Source: Candidatus Brevefilum sp. (GTDB taxonomy: Bacteria; Chloroflexota; Anaerolineae; Anaerolineales; Anaerolineaceae). Taken from it: DNA of 64,000 nt. The stretch is taken from assembly GCA_019428905.1 (NCBI GenBank), contig JAHYJN010000003.1, forward strand, positions 24,112 through 88,111. The letters run 5' to 3'. The notes beneath the pieces were generated by a model, which did no database searches, was not told the DNA's origin, and was given only the letters and a program-made list of their open reading frames with translations. This document shows, in pieces, positions 37,892 through 47,727 of the stretch. Position 1 is the first letter of the stretch. Every line of letters begins with the position of its first letter. The position numbers and the translations under genes were made by a program.

Positions 37892-37928
37892 GAATTTTTA
37901 CCTGCACCAGTAAACTATAAATAATCAG

Positions 37929-37955
37929 AGGATCCCCACCCGGGGATCCTGTTTT
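37929..37955 (+). terminator. Rho-independent terminator after efp
   Basis: A perfect 9-bp stem AGGATCCCC / GGGGATCCT with a 4-nt loop is followed by GTTTT. It separates efp from the Cys-rich gene, which starts 19 nt past the stem. Confidence 0.8.
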
Positions 37956-37968
37956 AAGTGAGGTTATG

Positions 37969-38295
37969 ATGAGAGTACCTGAAACTGGAAAAGAGTGCCC
38001 CTATTTCTACGGTGATTATCACCGTGGCCGGCACCATGAGGAATGCCGCTTGATTGGTTCGGCTAATCCACCTTGGGAAATAAAGTACTGCAAAACCTGT
38101 CCTGTCCCGGATATTGTCCTGGCGAACGCCTGCCCACATATGATCCTGTCGGGTGAAATTAAGGCCGGGATGTTTGGACTTAACAAACGGGTTAGTGTAT
38201 CTGCTTATTGCACAAAGACTCATAAAGATGTTGAGAACCCCTACCTCGGCTGCAGCGAATGCCATCCGATCCTCGACCTGTTCAAGGAAGCCTGA
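37969..38295 (+). CDS. Cysteine-rich conserved small protein
   Basis: The 108-residue protein carries about nine cysteines, including C-x2-C pairs (YCKTCPVPD and GCSECHPI), suggesting a metal or Fe-S site. It has no signal peptide. ATG at 37969 is 5 nt from GAGG, better than the ATG one codon earlier. Its stop overlaps the next start as TGATG, so it is translationally coupled to the HAD-DinB-like protein. I do not recognise a named family. Confidence 0.75.
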   Translation: MRVPETGKECPYFYGDYHRGRHHEECRLIGSANPPWEIKYCKTCPVPDIVLANACPHMILSGEIKAGMFGLNKRVSVSAYCTKTHKDVENPYLGCSECHPILDLFKEA

Positions 38296-39485
38296 TGACG
38301 CCAACCGTGTTATTTGATTTGGATGACACCTTGCTCTCCACCAATATGGATCAATTTTTACCAGATTATTTTAAAGGTTTAAGCACAGCCCTCTGTCACC
38401 TGGGGTCCGCGTGGAAGGTCACCCGCCAGGTCAACACCGCAGTTAAACAGATGGTTGCCAACCAGGACCCTGATAAAACACTGAAGGAGGTCTTTGACCA
38501 ACACTTCTATCCCCCATTAGGTTCAACGGAAGCGGCCTGCAAACAACAAATCAAAGCATTCTATCAATATGATTACCCGCATCTCAAACCTATCACACAA
38601 CCCAGGCCAGAAGCAAAACAACTGGTTGATTGGTGCTTATCCCAGGGCGTGCGCATGGCGATTGCCACCAATCCGCTCTTTCCTTTAACCGCCACGCGTC
38701 AGAGAATTGAGTGGGCTGGCTTAAATCCTGATGACTTTGAATTCTTCACCACTTATGACGATTTTCACTTCACCAAACCCCACCTGGCATATTACGCTGA
38801 AGTGCTCGGACGCTTAGGTTGGCCCGAGGGACCGGTTGCGATGACTGGGGATAACTTTGCTCATGACCTGCTGCCAATGGACACAATGGGTTATCAAACC
38901 TTTTGGGTCGACCCCAGTGTCCCAGGGGTGAGATGGAAAGGTGGAGCCTTAGCAGAAGTCAAGCCCTGGCTGAGCCAAATCATGCAAGACAGCATTCCAC
39001 AACTTGCAGATGACCCTGAAGTGCATATTGCTATCCTACGCGCCACACCAGCCGTTCTAGACACCTGGCTGCGTCAAATTCGAGTAGATCTGGTATCCGA
39101 AAAAAGCGCTTCAAAGCATGAACATTTTTCCCACATGCTGTCTCACATTGCGGACTATGAATGCCAGGTCTTCCACCCCCTATGGGCTTCGCTTTCAAAG
39201 GACCCATCCAGCACCCTGCCACCACTGGGGGAAATCGAACCCCCAACACACATAGATGACCAACGACACGACCCACAGAAGGATTTCAACCGTTTCCTTG
39301 AAGCTCGTCTTACCGCACTGGACATTATTGATCATCTGGATCATAAGGGCGCATTCAACCAACCGGATCATAACGATCAAAGCGGGTCACAATCCATCAA
39401 AGATGTGTTAAGACGGATCTCTGAACAAGACCGGAAGGCACTTCAAAATTTGAATAATTTGTTAGATATTCATAAGATTTATTAA
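38295..39485 (+). CDS. HAD-superfamily hydrolase fused to a DinB-like helical domain
   Basis: The 396-residue protein begins with a HAD motif I, FDLDDTLLSTN, has motif II-like AIATNPL and motif IV-like MTGDNFAHDL, so residues 1-230 are a HAD hydrolase. The C-terminal part (about 245-395) resembles DinB/YfiT-type four-helix bundles (AILRATPAVLDTWLRQ, FSHMLSHIADYECQVF, FNRFLEARL), with His residues positioned for metal binding. The fusion is unusual. ATG overlaps the stop of the Cys-rich gene. Substrate unknown. Confidence 0.78.
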   Translation: MTPTVLFDLDDTLLSTNMDQFLPDYFKGLSTALCHLGSAWKVTRQVNTAVKQMVANQDPDKTLKEVFDQHFYPPLGSTEAACKQQIKAFYQYDYPHLKPITQPRPEAKQLVDWCLSQGVRMAIATNPLFPLTATRQRIEWAGLNPDDFEFFTTYDDFHFTKPHLAYYAEVLGRLGWPEGPVAMTGDNFAHDLLPMDTMGYQTFWVDPSVPGVRWKGGALAEVKPWLSQIMQDSIPQLADDPEVHIAILRATPAVLDTWLRQIRVDLVSEKSASKHEHFSHMLSHIADYECQVFHPLWASLSKDPSSTLPPLGEIEPPTHIDDQRHDPQKDFNRFLEARLTALDIIDHLDHKGAFNQPDHNDQSGSQSIKDVLRRISEQDRKALQNLNNLLDIHKIY

Positions 39486-39522
39486 ATTATTCAGACAGTA
39501 CCTAGTAAACCACTGTCAGGGT

Positions 39523-39531
39523 TGGTATAAT
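39523..39531 (+). promoter_or_regulatory. Predicted extended -10 promoter of ftsH
   Basis: TGGTATAAT gives a consensus TATAAT at 39526-39531 with TG one base upstream. No good -35 is seen at the proper spacing, which is normal for extended -10 promoters. The ftsH start is 50 nt downstream. Confidence 0.55.
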
Positions 39532-39581
39532 ACTTGGGCATGTAAAATCACAGAAATATGAATTAAAATCTGGAGGAATCA

Positions 39582-41438
39582 GTGAATTCTCGCAACCAAT
39601 CGTTTATCATCTACATATTGCTTTTCATAGCAATCATTGCGATGGTATTCTTCACAGTTAACCAACAAAGTTCACAAGTGGTTGAAATTCCAATCAACAA
39701 ACTCGCCACGGATATTCGTGAGGGCAAAGTCAAGTCGATCATCGAGGACGAAAGCCGTCTAGAAATCACGTATAAGAACAATGATATTAGAACATCAACC
39801 AAAGACCCAAGCACACCGCTCATAGCGCAGTTGGTTGAACTCGGGGTCACCCCAGAAGACCTTTCATCAGAACAAATCTCTGTTGAAATCAAATTACCCA
39901 GCCCACTGCTCGGGGTCTTCTCAATCCTCAGTTACATCCTCCCGTTTATAATATTGATCGGTTTGTTCTGGTTCATCTTCCGCCAGGCACAGGGCAGCAA
40001 TAATGCGGCCATGTCCTTTGGAAAATCTAAAGCCCGCATGTTTACTGGGGACCACCCCACCGTAACTTTTGATGATGTTGCAGGTGTAGAAGAAGCAAAG
40101 GAAGAGCTTGAAGAGGTGGTTGAATTTCTCCGTGAACCACAAAAGTTCATCGCCCTGGGAGCTCGCATCCCCAAAGGTGTCCTTTTGGTTGGTGCACCCG
40201 GAACAGGCAAGACCTTGATGGCCAAAGCAGTCTCGGGCGAGGCAGGTGTACCCTTCTTTTCTATTTCCGGTTCAGAATTTGTCGAAATGTTTGTCGGTGT
40301 TGGCGCCAGTCGTGTACGTGATCTGTTCGAACAAGCCAAGCGGCACTCTCCTGCCCTGATCTTCGTCGATGAAATTGATGCTGTCGGTCGTCACCGCGGC
40401 GCAGGGCTTGGCGGCAGCCACGACGAACGTGAGCAAACGCTCAACCAGCTTTTAGTTGAAATGGATGGTTTTGATACCGATACCAACGTGATCATCATTG
40501 CCGCCACCAACCGACCGGATATCCTTGACCCCGCCCTGTTACGACCAGGCCGCTTCGACCGACGGGTTACGCTTGATCGCCCCGATATCAAAGGCCGTGA
40601 GGAAATCCTTGAAGTACATGTCAAAGGCAAGCCCGTATCCCCGGATGTTGATCTGAGCGATATCGCCCGATCCACCCCCGGTTTTGTCGGCGCAGATATT
40701 GAGAACCTGGTCAACGAGGCGGCCATCTTAGCCGCGCGGCGCAATAAACGTGTCATCGAGCATTCGGAATTTATGGAAGCCATTGAGCGTGTGATTGCCG
40801 GCCCTGAAAGAAAGAGCCGCTTGATCAATGAAAATGAAAAGAAAATCATTGCTTACCACGAAGCCGGCCACGCGGTGGTGATCAACGCCCTGCCAGAAGC
40901 TGACACAGTGCAAAAAATCTCGATCATTTCACGGGGTGAAGCAGGCGGCTACACCATCGCTTTCCCTGAGGAAGACCGGATGTTGAAATCTCGCGGACAG
41001 ATTTTGAGTGACATGATCACCTTGCTCGGTGGACGGGCAGCCGAAGAGATCGTTTTCAACGACATCACTTCCGGGGCATCCAATGACTTGGAGCGGGTTA
41101 CCAAACTGGCACGCACAATGGTAATGCGCCTGGGTATGAGCGAAGAATTGGGCCCGATGGTTTACGGGAAAAAAGAAGAGCTGGTCTTTTTAGGCCGTGA
41201 AATTTCAGAACAGCGTGATTACTCTGAACATATCGCAGAAAAAATCGACACGGCTATCCATAGTCTCGTCCAGGAGTCATATCAGAAAGCAAAAGATATT
41301 CTCAACCGTTACCGTAAAGAATTGGACGAGGTTGCTGAAAAGCTGTTGGTAGTTGAATCCCTGACCGCCGCAGAATTCTTCGAGATTTTCCCAACACCTG
41401 TTGAAAAGACAGGCGGCATTCCACAAAAAATCGTCTGA
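39582..41438 (+). CDS. ftsH: ATP-dependent zinc metalloprotease FtsH
   Basis: The 618-residue membrane protease has two transmembrane helices (about 7-25 and 112-133) flanking a short exported domain. It has an AAA+ module with Walker A GAPGTGKT (204-211), Walker B LIFVDEID and the second region of homology, and a zinc protease domain with HEAGH (about 426-430). It degrades misassembled membrane proteins and some soluble regulators. The start is GTG with GGAGG 5 nt upstream. Monocistronic, ended by a clear terminator. Confidence 0.97.
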   Translation: MNSRNQSFIIYILLFIAIIAMVFFTVNQQSSQVVEIPINKLATDIREGKVKSIIEDESRLEITYKNNDIRTSTKDPSTPLIAQLVELGVTPEDLSSEQISVEIKLPSPLLGVFSILSYILPFIILIGLFWFIFRQAQGSNNAAMSFGKSKARMFTGDHPTVTFDDVAGVEEAKEELEEVVEFLREPQKFIALGARIPKGVLLVGAPGTGKTLMAKAVSGEAGVPFFSISGSEFVEMFVGVGASRVRDLFEQAKRHSPALIFVDEIDAVGRHRGAGLGGSHDEREQTLNQLLVEMDGFDTDTNVIIIAATNRPDILDPALLRPGRFDRRVTLDRPDIKGREEILEVHVKGKPVSPDVDLSDIARSTPGFVGADIENLVNEAAILAARRNKRVIEHSEFMEAIERVIAGPERKSRLINENEKKIIAYHEAGHAVVINALPEADTVQKISIISRGEAGGYTIAFPEEDRMLKSRGQILSDMITLLGGRAAEEIVFNDITSGASNDLERVTKLARTMVMRLGMSEELGPMVYGKKEELVFLGREISEQRDYSEHIAEKIDTAIHSLVQESYQKAKDILNRYRKELDEVAEKLLVVESLTAAEFFEIFPTPVEKTGGIPQKIV

Positions 41439-41458
41439 CCACAACCCTAAATAAGATA

Positions 41459-41494
41459 AAGCTGCGAGAAGAAAGTCCACTCGCAGCTTTTTAT
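41459..41494 (+). terminator. Rho-independent terminator after ftsH
   Basis: A 10-bp stem AAGCTGCGAG / CTCGCAGCTT with an 11-nt loop is followed by TTTATATTT. It probably also stops the convergent acyl-CoA ligase transcript. Confidence 0.85.
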
Positions 41495-41507
41495 ATTTAA
41501 TCGCTGA

Positions 41508-43127
41508 TCATTTTGGTGAATCTTCAGCGGATAAAACCCGTCTCAAAACCTTCCCCACCATCGTCCGCGGCAGAGACGTCCGAAAGGCAACATATTTCGG
41601 GATCTTATAGCGGGTGAGAAATTCATCGCAGTACGCCTGAATCTCCTCTGGTGAACCCGTTTCGCCCTCTTTAAGGACAACCCAGGCCTTAGCCATCTCG
41701 GTCCCATTCTCATCCAGGACGCCGGCAACTGCCACCTCCTTCACCTTGGGATGCCTCATGATCACCGCTTCAATCTCATTTGGCCAAACCTGGAACCCAC
41801 CCACCTTGATCACATCCTTTTTGCGGTCAATGATATAAAAATAGCCATCCTGATCCATCCGCACGATATCACCGGTAAAAAGCCAGCCATCCCGCAAGGT
41901 CAGCTCGGTTTCATCCGCTCTTTGATAATATCCTGCCATCACCTGGGGACCCTTAACAATCAATTCACCAATTTCGCCGACATCCAGCTCTTTCTCCCCT
42001 GTTTCTAAATCGACCACCATACAATCCACATTAGGCAAAGGCAAACCAATCGATCCCTCACGGTTCTCCCCCAAAATCGGGTTGCAGTGGGTGGCTGTTG
42101 GGGCTTCTGAAAGCCCATACCCCTCAACCAGGTGGCCGTTCGTGAGTGCTTCAAAATCATGCTTGACCTTTATCGGTAAGGTTGCCGAGCCTGAAATACA
42201 GGCTTTGATCGATGAAAGGTTATATCTCCCTGAGAGCACCGCTGGATAGTGATTGATGGCTGCATATAGACTGGGCACACCAGGGAAAACCGTCGCCTGG
42301 TATTCCTCAGCGGCCTGCAGCAAGGCATCCAGGTTTCTTGGATCCGGGATCAAGACCATGCGAGCACCCATCTTCACCGCCAGGTTCATCCCCAGCACCA
42401 TGCCATACACATGGTAAATCGGGATCGCCACCAAAACCGTTTCTTTCCCTTGTTGGGTGTTAACCAACCATTGGTCGAACTGGTAAACGTTGGCCACCAG
42501 GTTGCGATGCAGGCCGATTGCACATTTTGGTGTCCCGGTTGTCCCGCCAGAATACTGGAACACGGCTGGGTCATCCGGGCTGACTGTAACTGCTGGTGGT
42601 TCACCCTCCTGATGTTCTTCCAACATCGCTTCCCATGAAAGATCACCAGGTTGCAGGTCTGCAGCCTGGTCACCAACCACCACCATTGATTCAAGGTGGG
42701 TCTTTACCTTCAACGGGGAAAGGGCGAGATAAACGCTATCCGGAAGGATTAAAAAGCGGATACCTGATTCCAAAGCCTGGCCTTCGACCTCAGCTGGGCG
42801 AAAAGCCGGGTTAATCGCCATGACCACACCGCCCGCTTTTAAGATGCCGTAATAGCTGATCACAAACGCCGGTGTGTTCGGCAGCAAGATCCCCACCCGG
42901 TCACCTTTTTTTAAGCCGCTTCTTATCAAATACCTGGCTACACGATCAGAAAGTTCATCGACTTCCTGGTAAGTAAATGACCTCCCTTGATAAATGATGC
43001 AGGTTGATTCACTTGAGTTTTGCACAGAAGATTTAAATAACGTCACCAAGGAGATGTTGGGTATGACCATCTCTTGAGGGACGCCTTGATCATAATGTGA
43101 TAGCCAGGGTTTATTTTTAAATGCCAT
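41508..43127 (-). CDS. Long-chain fatty acid-CoA ligase (AMP-forming)
   Basis: The 539-residue ANL-superfamily enzyme has the AMP-binding P-loop YSGGTTGTPK, the adenine motif GYGLSEAPT, the hinge region GWLFTGDIVRMDQDGYFYIIDRKKD and the catalytic Lys near the C-terminus (TMVGKVLRR). It activates a carboxylic acid, probably a medium- or long-chain fatty acid, as acyl-CoA. It overlaps the end of miaA by 11 nt, implying co-transcription. The precise chain length is not evident. Confidence 0.9.
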   Translation of the reverse strand: MAFKNKPWLSHYDQGVPQEMVIPNISLVTLFKSSVQNSSESTCIIYQGRSFTYQEVDELSDRVARYLIRSGLKKGDRVGILLPNTPAFVISYYGILKAGGVVMAINPAFRPAEVEGQALESGIRFLILPDSVYLALSPLKVKTHLESMVVVGDQAADLQPGDLSWEAMLEEHQEGEPPAVTVSPDDPAVFQYSGGTTGTPKCAIGLHRNLVANVYQFDQWLVNTQQGKETVLVAIPIYHVYGMVLGMNLAVKMGARMVLIPDPRNLDALLQAAEEYQATVFPGVPSLYAAINHYPAVLSGRYNLSSIKACISGSATLPIKVKHDFEALTNGHLVEGYGLSEAPTATHCNPILGENREGSIGLPLPNVDCMVVDLETGEKELDVGEIGELIVKGPQVMAGYYQRADETELTLRDGWLFTGDIVRMDQDGYFYIIDRKKDVIKVGGFQVWPNEIEAVIMRHPKVKEVAVAGVLDENGTEMAKAWVVLKEGETGSPEEIQAYCDEFLTRYKIPKYVAFRTSLPRTMVGKVLRRVLSAEDSPK

Positions 43128-44052
43128 CTAGGTTTTTCCTTATAAATGATTCCATTTCAGCTTCTAGGTGTGGAGATGCCGTGAACCAAGTGATACGCTC
43201 ATCGTCTGACTTGAACCAATTTGCCTGGCGGCGGACAAAAATTCTTGTATTTCGTTTAATCAAAGCCACTGCCTCCTCCAGGCTGATCTCACCTTGCAGA
43301 TAGCGGATGATCTCAGCATAGCCAATGGCTGAAAAAGTTGGGAGATCAGGAGCATAGCCGGCATCAAATAAACCCTGCACCTCCGCGACCAAACCCTGAT
43401 CCAGCATTTGTTCAACCCGTCGATCTATCCGCTCATATAACACATCGCGTGGCCGGTCAATACCTAAAATCAACGGGTTATAGCGGCAGGATCGTTTTTG
43501 GCGTAAGTCCGAAAAACGCTCCCCGGTCTTAAAAATCACCTCCAGTGCGCGCACCGTCCGCCTTAAGTTGCGGTAGTCAATTTTGCTGGCAGCAGGCGGG
43601 TCAAGTCGCTCCAGGCGCTTGTGTAAGCCTTCTGCGCCGATTTCCTCAGCCCAAGTGGTAATTGCATCCCTTAAGGCTAAATCCGGCTCCTGGGGCGGTA
43701 TGTGCCATCCCTCAACAATTGAGCGGATGTATTGCCCGGTGCCACCAACCAAAAAAGGTAATCGTCCCTTTGCATGGATCCCATCAATCGCCCGATAGGC
43801 TTCTCGCTGAAAGATCGCCAAGCTCCACACTTCGACGGGATCCGCCACATCGACCAGGTGGTGGGGAATGTCTTGCATTTCAGCTAGGGTTGGTTTTGCT
43901 GTGCCAATATCCATACCGCGATACAAAAGCCTGGAATCGGCAGATACAATCTCCCCATCCAAACGCTTGGCCAGGGTGATTGACACGGATGTCTTCCCGA
44001 CTGCGGTGGGGCCTAAGATGATGACTAAGGGCAGCTTTTTCTCTTCACTCAT
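43117..44052 (-). CDS. miaA: tRNA dimethylallyltransferase
   Basis: The 311-residue enzyme begins with the P-loop GPTAVGKTSVS, followed by SADSRLLYRGMDIGTAKPT and the DVADP segment typical of MiaA. It adds a dimethylallyl group to A37 of tRNAs reading UNN codons. Its ATG overlaps the yraN stop (ATGA). It is the middle gene of a yraN-miaA-acyl-CoA ligase operon. Confidence 0.95.
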   Translation of the reverse strand: MSEEKKLPLVIILGPTAVGKTSVSITLAKRLDGEIVSADSRLLYRGMDIGTAKPTLAEMQDIPHHLVDVADPVEVWSLAIFQREAYRAIDGIHAKGRLPFLVGGTGQYIRSIVEGWHIPPQEPDLALRDAITTWAEEIGAEGLHKRLERLDPPAASKIDYRNLRRTVRALEVIFKTGERFSDLRQKRSCRYNPLILGIDRPRDVLYERIDRRVEQMLDQGLVAEVQGLFDAGYAPDLPTFSAIGYAEIIRYLQGEISLEEAVALIKRNTRIFVRRQANWFKSDDERITWFTASPHLEAEMESFIRKNLDGI

Positions 44053-44411
44053 AAATCGGCATTGATAAAATGCTGTAAGTCCAACACGTTCTGTTGATGA
44101 TCGATCTGGATTGCAATCACATCAATCCGCCAATCATCCGGTACATCCGGATGCGCTTGCAGCCACAACATCGCCGCGTTGTGCATCCTTTCCAACTTCG
44201 CAGCTGTCACGCTGTCTTCAGGCAACCCAAAGGTTTTCGAAGACCTGGTCTTGACCTCGACAAAGACCACGATATCAGCTTCAAAAGCGACCAGGTCAAT
44301 TTCGCCATAGGGGACAGTAAAATTCCGGTCCACGACTTGATAACCGTTATCCGCCAGGTAATCTGCAGCGATTTGTTCACCAATTTTACCAATCTGTTTT
44401 TGATATGTCAT
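44049..44411 (-). CDS. YraN/UPF0102 family nuclease-like protein
   Basis: The 120-residue protein has the endonuclease-like motif set of the family: GEQIAADYLADNGY, GEIDLVAFEADIVVFVEVKTRSS with the Asp/Glu-x-Lys core. ATG at 44411 begins the conserved region with GAAGG upstream; the five-residue extension lacks support. Biological role is poorly defined for the family. It is the first gene of the leftward operon and is divergent from the CinA-like gene. Confidence 0.9.
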   Translation of the reverse strand: MTYQKQIGKIGEQIAADYLADNGYQVVDRNFTVPYGEIDLVAFEADIVVFVEVKTRSSKTFGLPEDSVTAAKLERMHNAAMLWLQAHPDVPDDWRIDVIAIQIDHQQNVLDLQHFINADL

Positions 44412-44528
44412 ACACCTTCTCTTCAATAATGGAATTAATCGTATTCTATTGGGGTAACCCCGTCAAGGAAATCTAGCGATTGGGATTTTGAACTTCAAAT
44501 TTTAGGTTAAAATCAATACAGAGGAAAT

Positions 44529-45716
44529 ATGCCTGTATTAGAAATCATCACCATTGGTACCGAGCTTCTGCTTGGAGAGATCAACGACACCAATTCAACC
44601 TATATTGCCAGGACCCTGCGCGACCATGGCATCGATATCTACCGCATTACGACCATCGGTGACAACCCTGGTCGGATTGCAGCCACAATCCAGGAAGCCT
44701 TAGGCCGGGCAGATATCATCATCACAACCGGGGGATTAGGCCCGACCATCGACGACCCAACCCGGCTAGCCGTCGCACAAGCCACCTACCGTGATTTGGT
44801 TTTTGTTGATGAACTTTGGGAACAAATCCTGGAAAGGTTCAAGGTATATGGCAGGGTGCCCACCGAGAACAATCGCCGCCAGGCATTCATCCCTGAAGGC
44901 GCCATACCTATCCCAAACCCCGTTGGGACAGCCCCCTGTTTTATCGTTGAACAGGATGCCAGCTATGTCATTTCACTGCCAGGTGTACCGCAAGAGATGA
45001 AGCATCTTCTTCACCTTGACGTCATCCCCTTCTTGAAGAAAAAATTCAATTTACAATCCCACATCATCAAAGCTACCGTTTTACATGCGGCTTCTTTGGT
45101 TGAATCGGTCATCGATGAATTGATTGCTGATTTAGAAGAAAAAGAAAATCCCACGGTGGGACTGCTGGCGCACCCAGGCCAGGTTGATATCCGCGTTACT
45201 GCAAAAGCCAGCTCGGAAGATGAGGCTAACCGGATGATCCAACCCATCCTTGAAGATTTGCATCGGCGGCTCGGTGATCATATTTACGGGCATGACGAGG
45301 TCACCCTGGAAAATGTGATCCTTCGGTTGCTCGAGGAGAGCAATAGCACGGTAGGGGTTGTCCACTATGGACTTGACTCATCATTTGGATCAGCGTTCCT
45401 CAACCCACAACTTCAACCGGTGTTCTTGATGCAATTAACCGAACCACCCCAAGACATAGAAAAATTGGCTGCTGAAACATCCAAGTTTCGCCAGGATAAC
45501 AACGCCACGTTTGGGTTTGGACTGGCATTGATCACAGACGATCATCCAGTCTTGCACATCGTCTTCCATGATGGAACCCAAACCAGATCACAAACCAGTC
45601 ACTATGGCGGACCGATCGGAAATGGCATGCGCTGGGCAAAAAATATCAGCCTTGATTATTTACGGCGGAACCTGATGCAACTTACTGGTAAAAAGAGACA
45701 GGAGAATCATGATTAA
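44529..45716 (+). CDS. CinA-like protein with degenerate C-terminal domain
   Basis: The 395-residue protein has a normal N-terminal molybdopterin-binding/COG1058 domain (ITIGTELLLGEINDTNS, ITTGGLGPTIDD, PGVPQEMKHL) and a KH-like middle domain. The C-terminal region (about 255-395) occupies the place of the NMN deamidase (PncC) domain. It lacks the AESCTGG-type active site; the corresponding stretch reads VGVVHYGLDSSFGSAFL. The N-terminal half could retain ADP-ribose pyrophosphatase activity reported for CinA proteins; deamidase activity is unlikely. It overlaps the deaminase-CYTH gene by 8 nt, indicating a shared mRNA. Confidence 0.8.
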   Translation: MPVLEIITIGTELLLGEINDTNSTYIARTLRDHGIDIYRITTIGDNPGRIAATIQEALGRADIIITTGGLGPTIDDPTRLAVAQATYRDLVFVDELWEQILERFKVYGRVPTENNRRQAFIPEGAIPIPNPVGTAPCFIVEQDASYVISLPGVPQEMKHLLHLDVIPFLKKKFNLQSHIIKATVLHAASLVESVIDELIADLEEKENPTVGLLAHPGQVDIRVTAKASSEDEANRMIQPILEDLHRRLGDHIYGHDEVTLENVILRLLEESNSTVGVVHYGLDSSFGSAFLNPQLQPVFLMQLTEPPQDIEKLAAETSKFRQDNNATFGFGLALITDDHPVLHIVFHDGTQTRSQTSHYGGPIGNGMRWAKNISLDYLRRNLMQLTGKKRQENHD

Positions 45717-47697
45717 CGCAGATTGGATATTGAAGAATGCCATTGTCCTCACCATGGATGAGGACTATCAAATATTTAATCCCGGTGCCGTGGCAGTTAT
45801 CGGGGACAGCATTGCGGCTGTTGACCATCAAGAAAAGATCGAAAAAGATTATCAATCTGAACAGGTATTGGATTGTCAGGGCAAAATCCTGATGCCAGGT
45901 TTGATCAATGCCCATACGCACGTCCCTATGACGCTGCTGCGTGGCTTGGCAGACGATCTCCGGCTGGATGTGTGGCTGATGGGCTATATGATGCCGGTCG
46001 AGCGGGAATTTGTCTCCCCCGAGTTTGTCCGTCTGGGAACCCAATTGGCTTGTGCTGAATCCATTCGCAGCGGTGTGACCACCTTTGTGGATATGTACTA
46101 TTTTGAGCACGACATTGCTCAAGCCACGGCTGAGGCTGGACTGCGAGCTGTGTGCTCCCAAACTGTGCTTAAATTCCCGACCCCAGACGCCACTTATTTT
46201 GAAGAGTCCCTGGCCGCAGCAGAAGAATTCATCAAAACCTGGAAGGATCACCCGTTAATTGTCCCCTCGGTTGGCCCCCATGCGCCTTATACCTGTACCG
46301 ATGAAATCCTCCAGGCGTGTTCAGAGCTGGCTCAAAAATACGATGTCCCCTTACATATTCACCTGGCAGAAACAGCTGGTGAGGTCGAAAATATTCGTAA
46401 AGAACATGGGATCCCCGTGATTCCATATGTGAGAAAACATGGCATTTTTGATGCAAAGGTGATCGCAGCCCATTGTGTCCATATCGACGAAGGTGAAATG
46501 CGCACCATCCAACATGCCGGTGCTGGTATCGCTCACAATCCCTCATCGAACCTGAAGCTGGCATCAGGATTCGCCAATGTCACCCGCATGCTTGAGCTAG
46601 ACATCAATGTCGGTATTGGCACAGACGGACCTGCTTCGAATAATGACCTGGACATGATCGAAGAAATCCGCCTGGCATCCATGGTCGCTAAATGTGCCTC
46701 CGGTGACCCCACTGCCCTCCCTGCCAGGCAAACCCTTTCCATGGCAACCAGCTTGGGTGCCAAAGCGATCCATATTAGCCACCTGACCGGCTCCCTCGTA
46801 CCTGGTAAACGCGCGGACATGATCGTACTGGGGATTGACGAGTTACATAACTCACCCAACTTCAAACGCAATCCTAATGGCATCTATGCCCAAATCATCT
46901 ACGCGGCTAAATCCACGGATGTCAAAGATGTGATGGTCAACGGCCAGTGGCTGATGCGCGATCGAGCCTTGCTCACCCTGGATGAACGTCAGCTTATCAA
47001 AGATGCCCAGGCTTTTGCAGAAAAAATCGATAGCTTTTTGATCAAGCGTGAACAGTCTGTTCTCTCCAAACTGATCGCGATTGGGGGAGCGATGGAAGAG
47101 GAAAGTTTTGAAGTGCAAGCCAAGGTGCACATCAAAGACCCAGACATGGTCATTGATGCACTCCAGAAAGAGTCAATCGAGGTAGTTTATACCCGGCATT
47201 ACCACGAATATGACACATATTTCTTCTTTGAGGATGAATCTGAAGGCCGCCTGCGCTACCGTGAAGATGAATTTATCGATAAAAAAGGCGAAATCACCAA
47301 CGTCAGGGGACGCCTGACATTGGTCGGTGTCTCATCGGAAGAAACCTTCGATCACGATGTGATGCTCTCACGCAGCCGCTATTACGCACCTGCCACACAC
47401 TCCTTACGGTTTTTCCGCGAGTATTTTGAACCTGCCCGAGAAATTGACATCGAAAAAGACCGTCAGCGATTTATGGTTCGATACAAGGGTGTTGACTTCT
47501 ATATCAATATCGACACCCTCATTAATCCTGATTTGGGGCATTACTTAGAAGTGAAAAGTCGAACCTGGAGCCGCAAGGATGCCGTGCGCAAATCAAGAAT
47601 GATCGCTGAGTTGATCAATTACCTTGGCGCAATCTCAGAAGGTGCTGAAACACGAGATTACATTGAAATCGTCCAAGCCCACTTGGATGATCATTAA
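45709..47697 (+). CDS. Amidohydrolase (MTA/SAH deaminase-like) fused to a CYTH-like domain
   Basis: Residues 1-440 are an amidohydrolase of the TrzN/MtaD/SsnA group: HTH in LINAHTHV (His69, His71), HIHLAETAGE, AAHCVH, IAHNPSSNLKLASG and GTDGPASNN. This is the metal site of 5'-methylthioadenosine/S-adenosylhomocysteine deaminases. Normal members end near residue 430. The extra 200 residues resemble a CYTH triphosphate-binding domain: FEVQAK (467-472) in place of ExExK, LRYRED, and YLEVKSR in the late acidic strand. AGGAG precedes ATG, and it overlaps the CinA-like gene. The deaminase part probably acts on a nucleoside; the CYTH part may bind or hydrolyse a triphosphate or polyphosphate. The CYTH assignment is pattern-based. 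Confidence 0.78.
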   Translation: MINADWILKNAIVLTMDEDYQIFNPGAVAVIGDSIAAVDHQEKIEKDYQSEQVLDCQGKILMPGLINAHTHVPMTLLRGLADDLRLDVWLMGYMMPVEREFVSPEFVRLGTQLACAESIRSGVTTFVDMYYFEHDIAQATAEAGLRAVCSQTVLKFPTPDATYFEESLAAAEEFIKTWKDHPLIVPSVGPHAPYTCTDEILQACSELAQKYDVPLHIHLAETAGEVENIRKEHGIPVIPYVRKHGIFDAKVIAAHCVHIDEGEMRTIQHAGAGIAHNPSSNLKLASGFANVTRMLELDINVGIGTDGPASNNDLDMIEEIRLASMVAKCASGDPTALPARQTLSMATSLGAKAIHISHLTGSLVPGKRADMIVLGIDELHNSPNFKRNPNGIYAQIIYAAKSTDVKDVMVNGQWLMRDRALLTLDERQLIKDAQAFAEKIDSFLIKREQSVLSKLIAIGGAMEEESFEVQAKVHIKDPDMVIDALQKESIEVVYTRHYHEYDTYFFFEDESEGRLRYREDEFIDKKGEITNVRGRLTLVGVSSEETFDHDVMLSRSRYYAPATHSLRFFREYFEPAREIDIEKDRQRFMVRYKGVDFYINIDTLINPDLGHYLEVKSRTWSRKDAVRKSRMIAELINYLGAISEGAETRDYIEIVQAHLDDH

Positions 47698-47727
47698 TCA
47701 GAAACATAACCAGAAAGCAGGATGACG

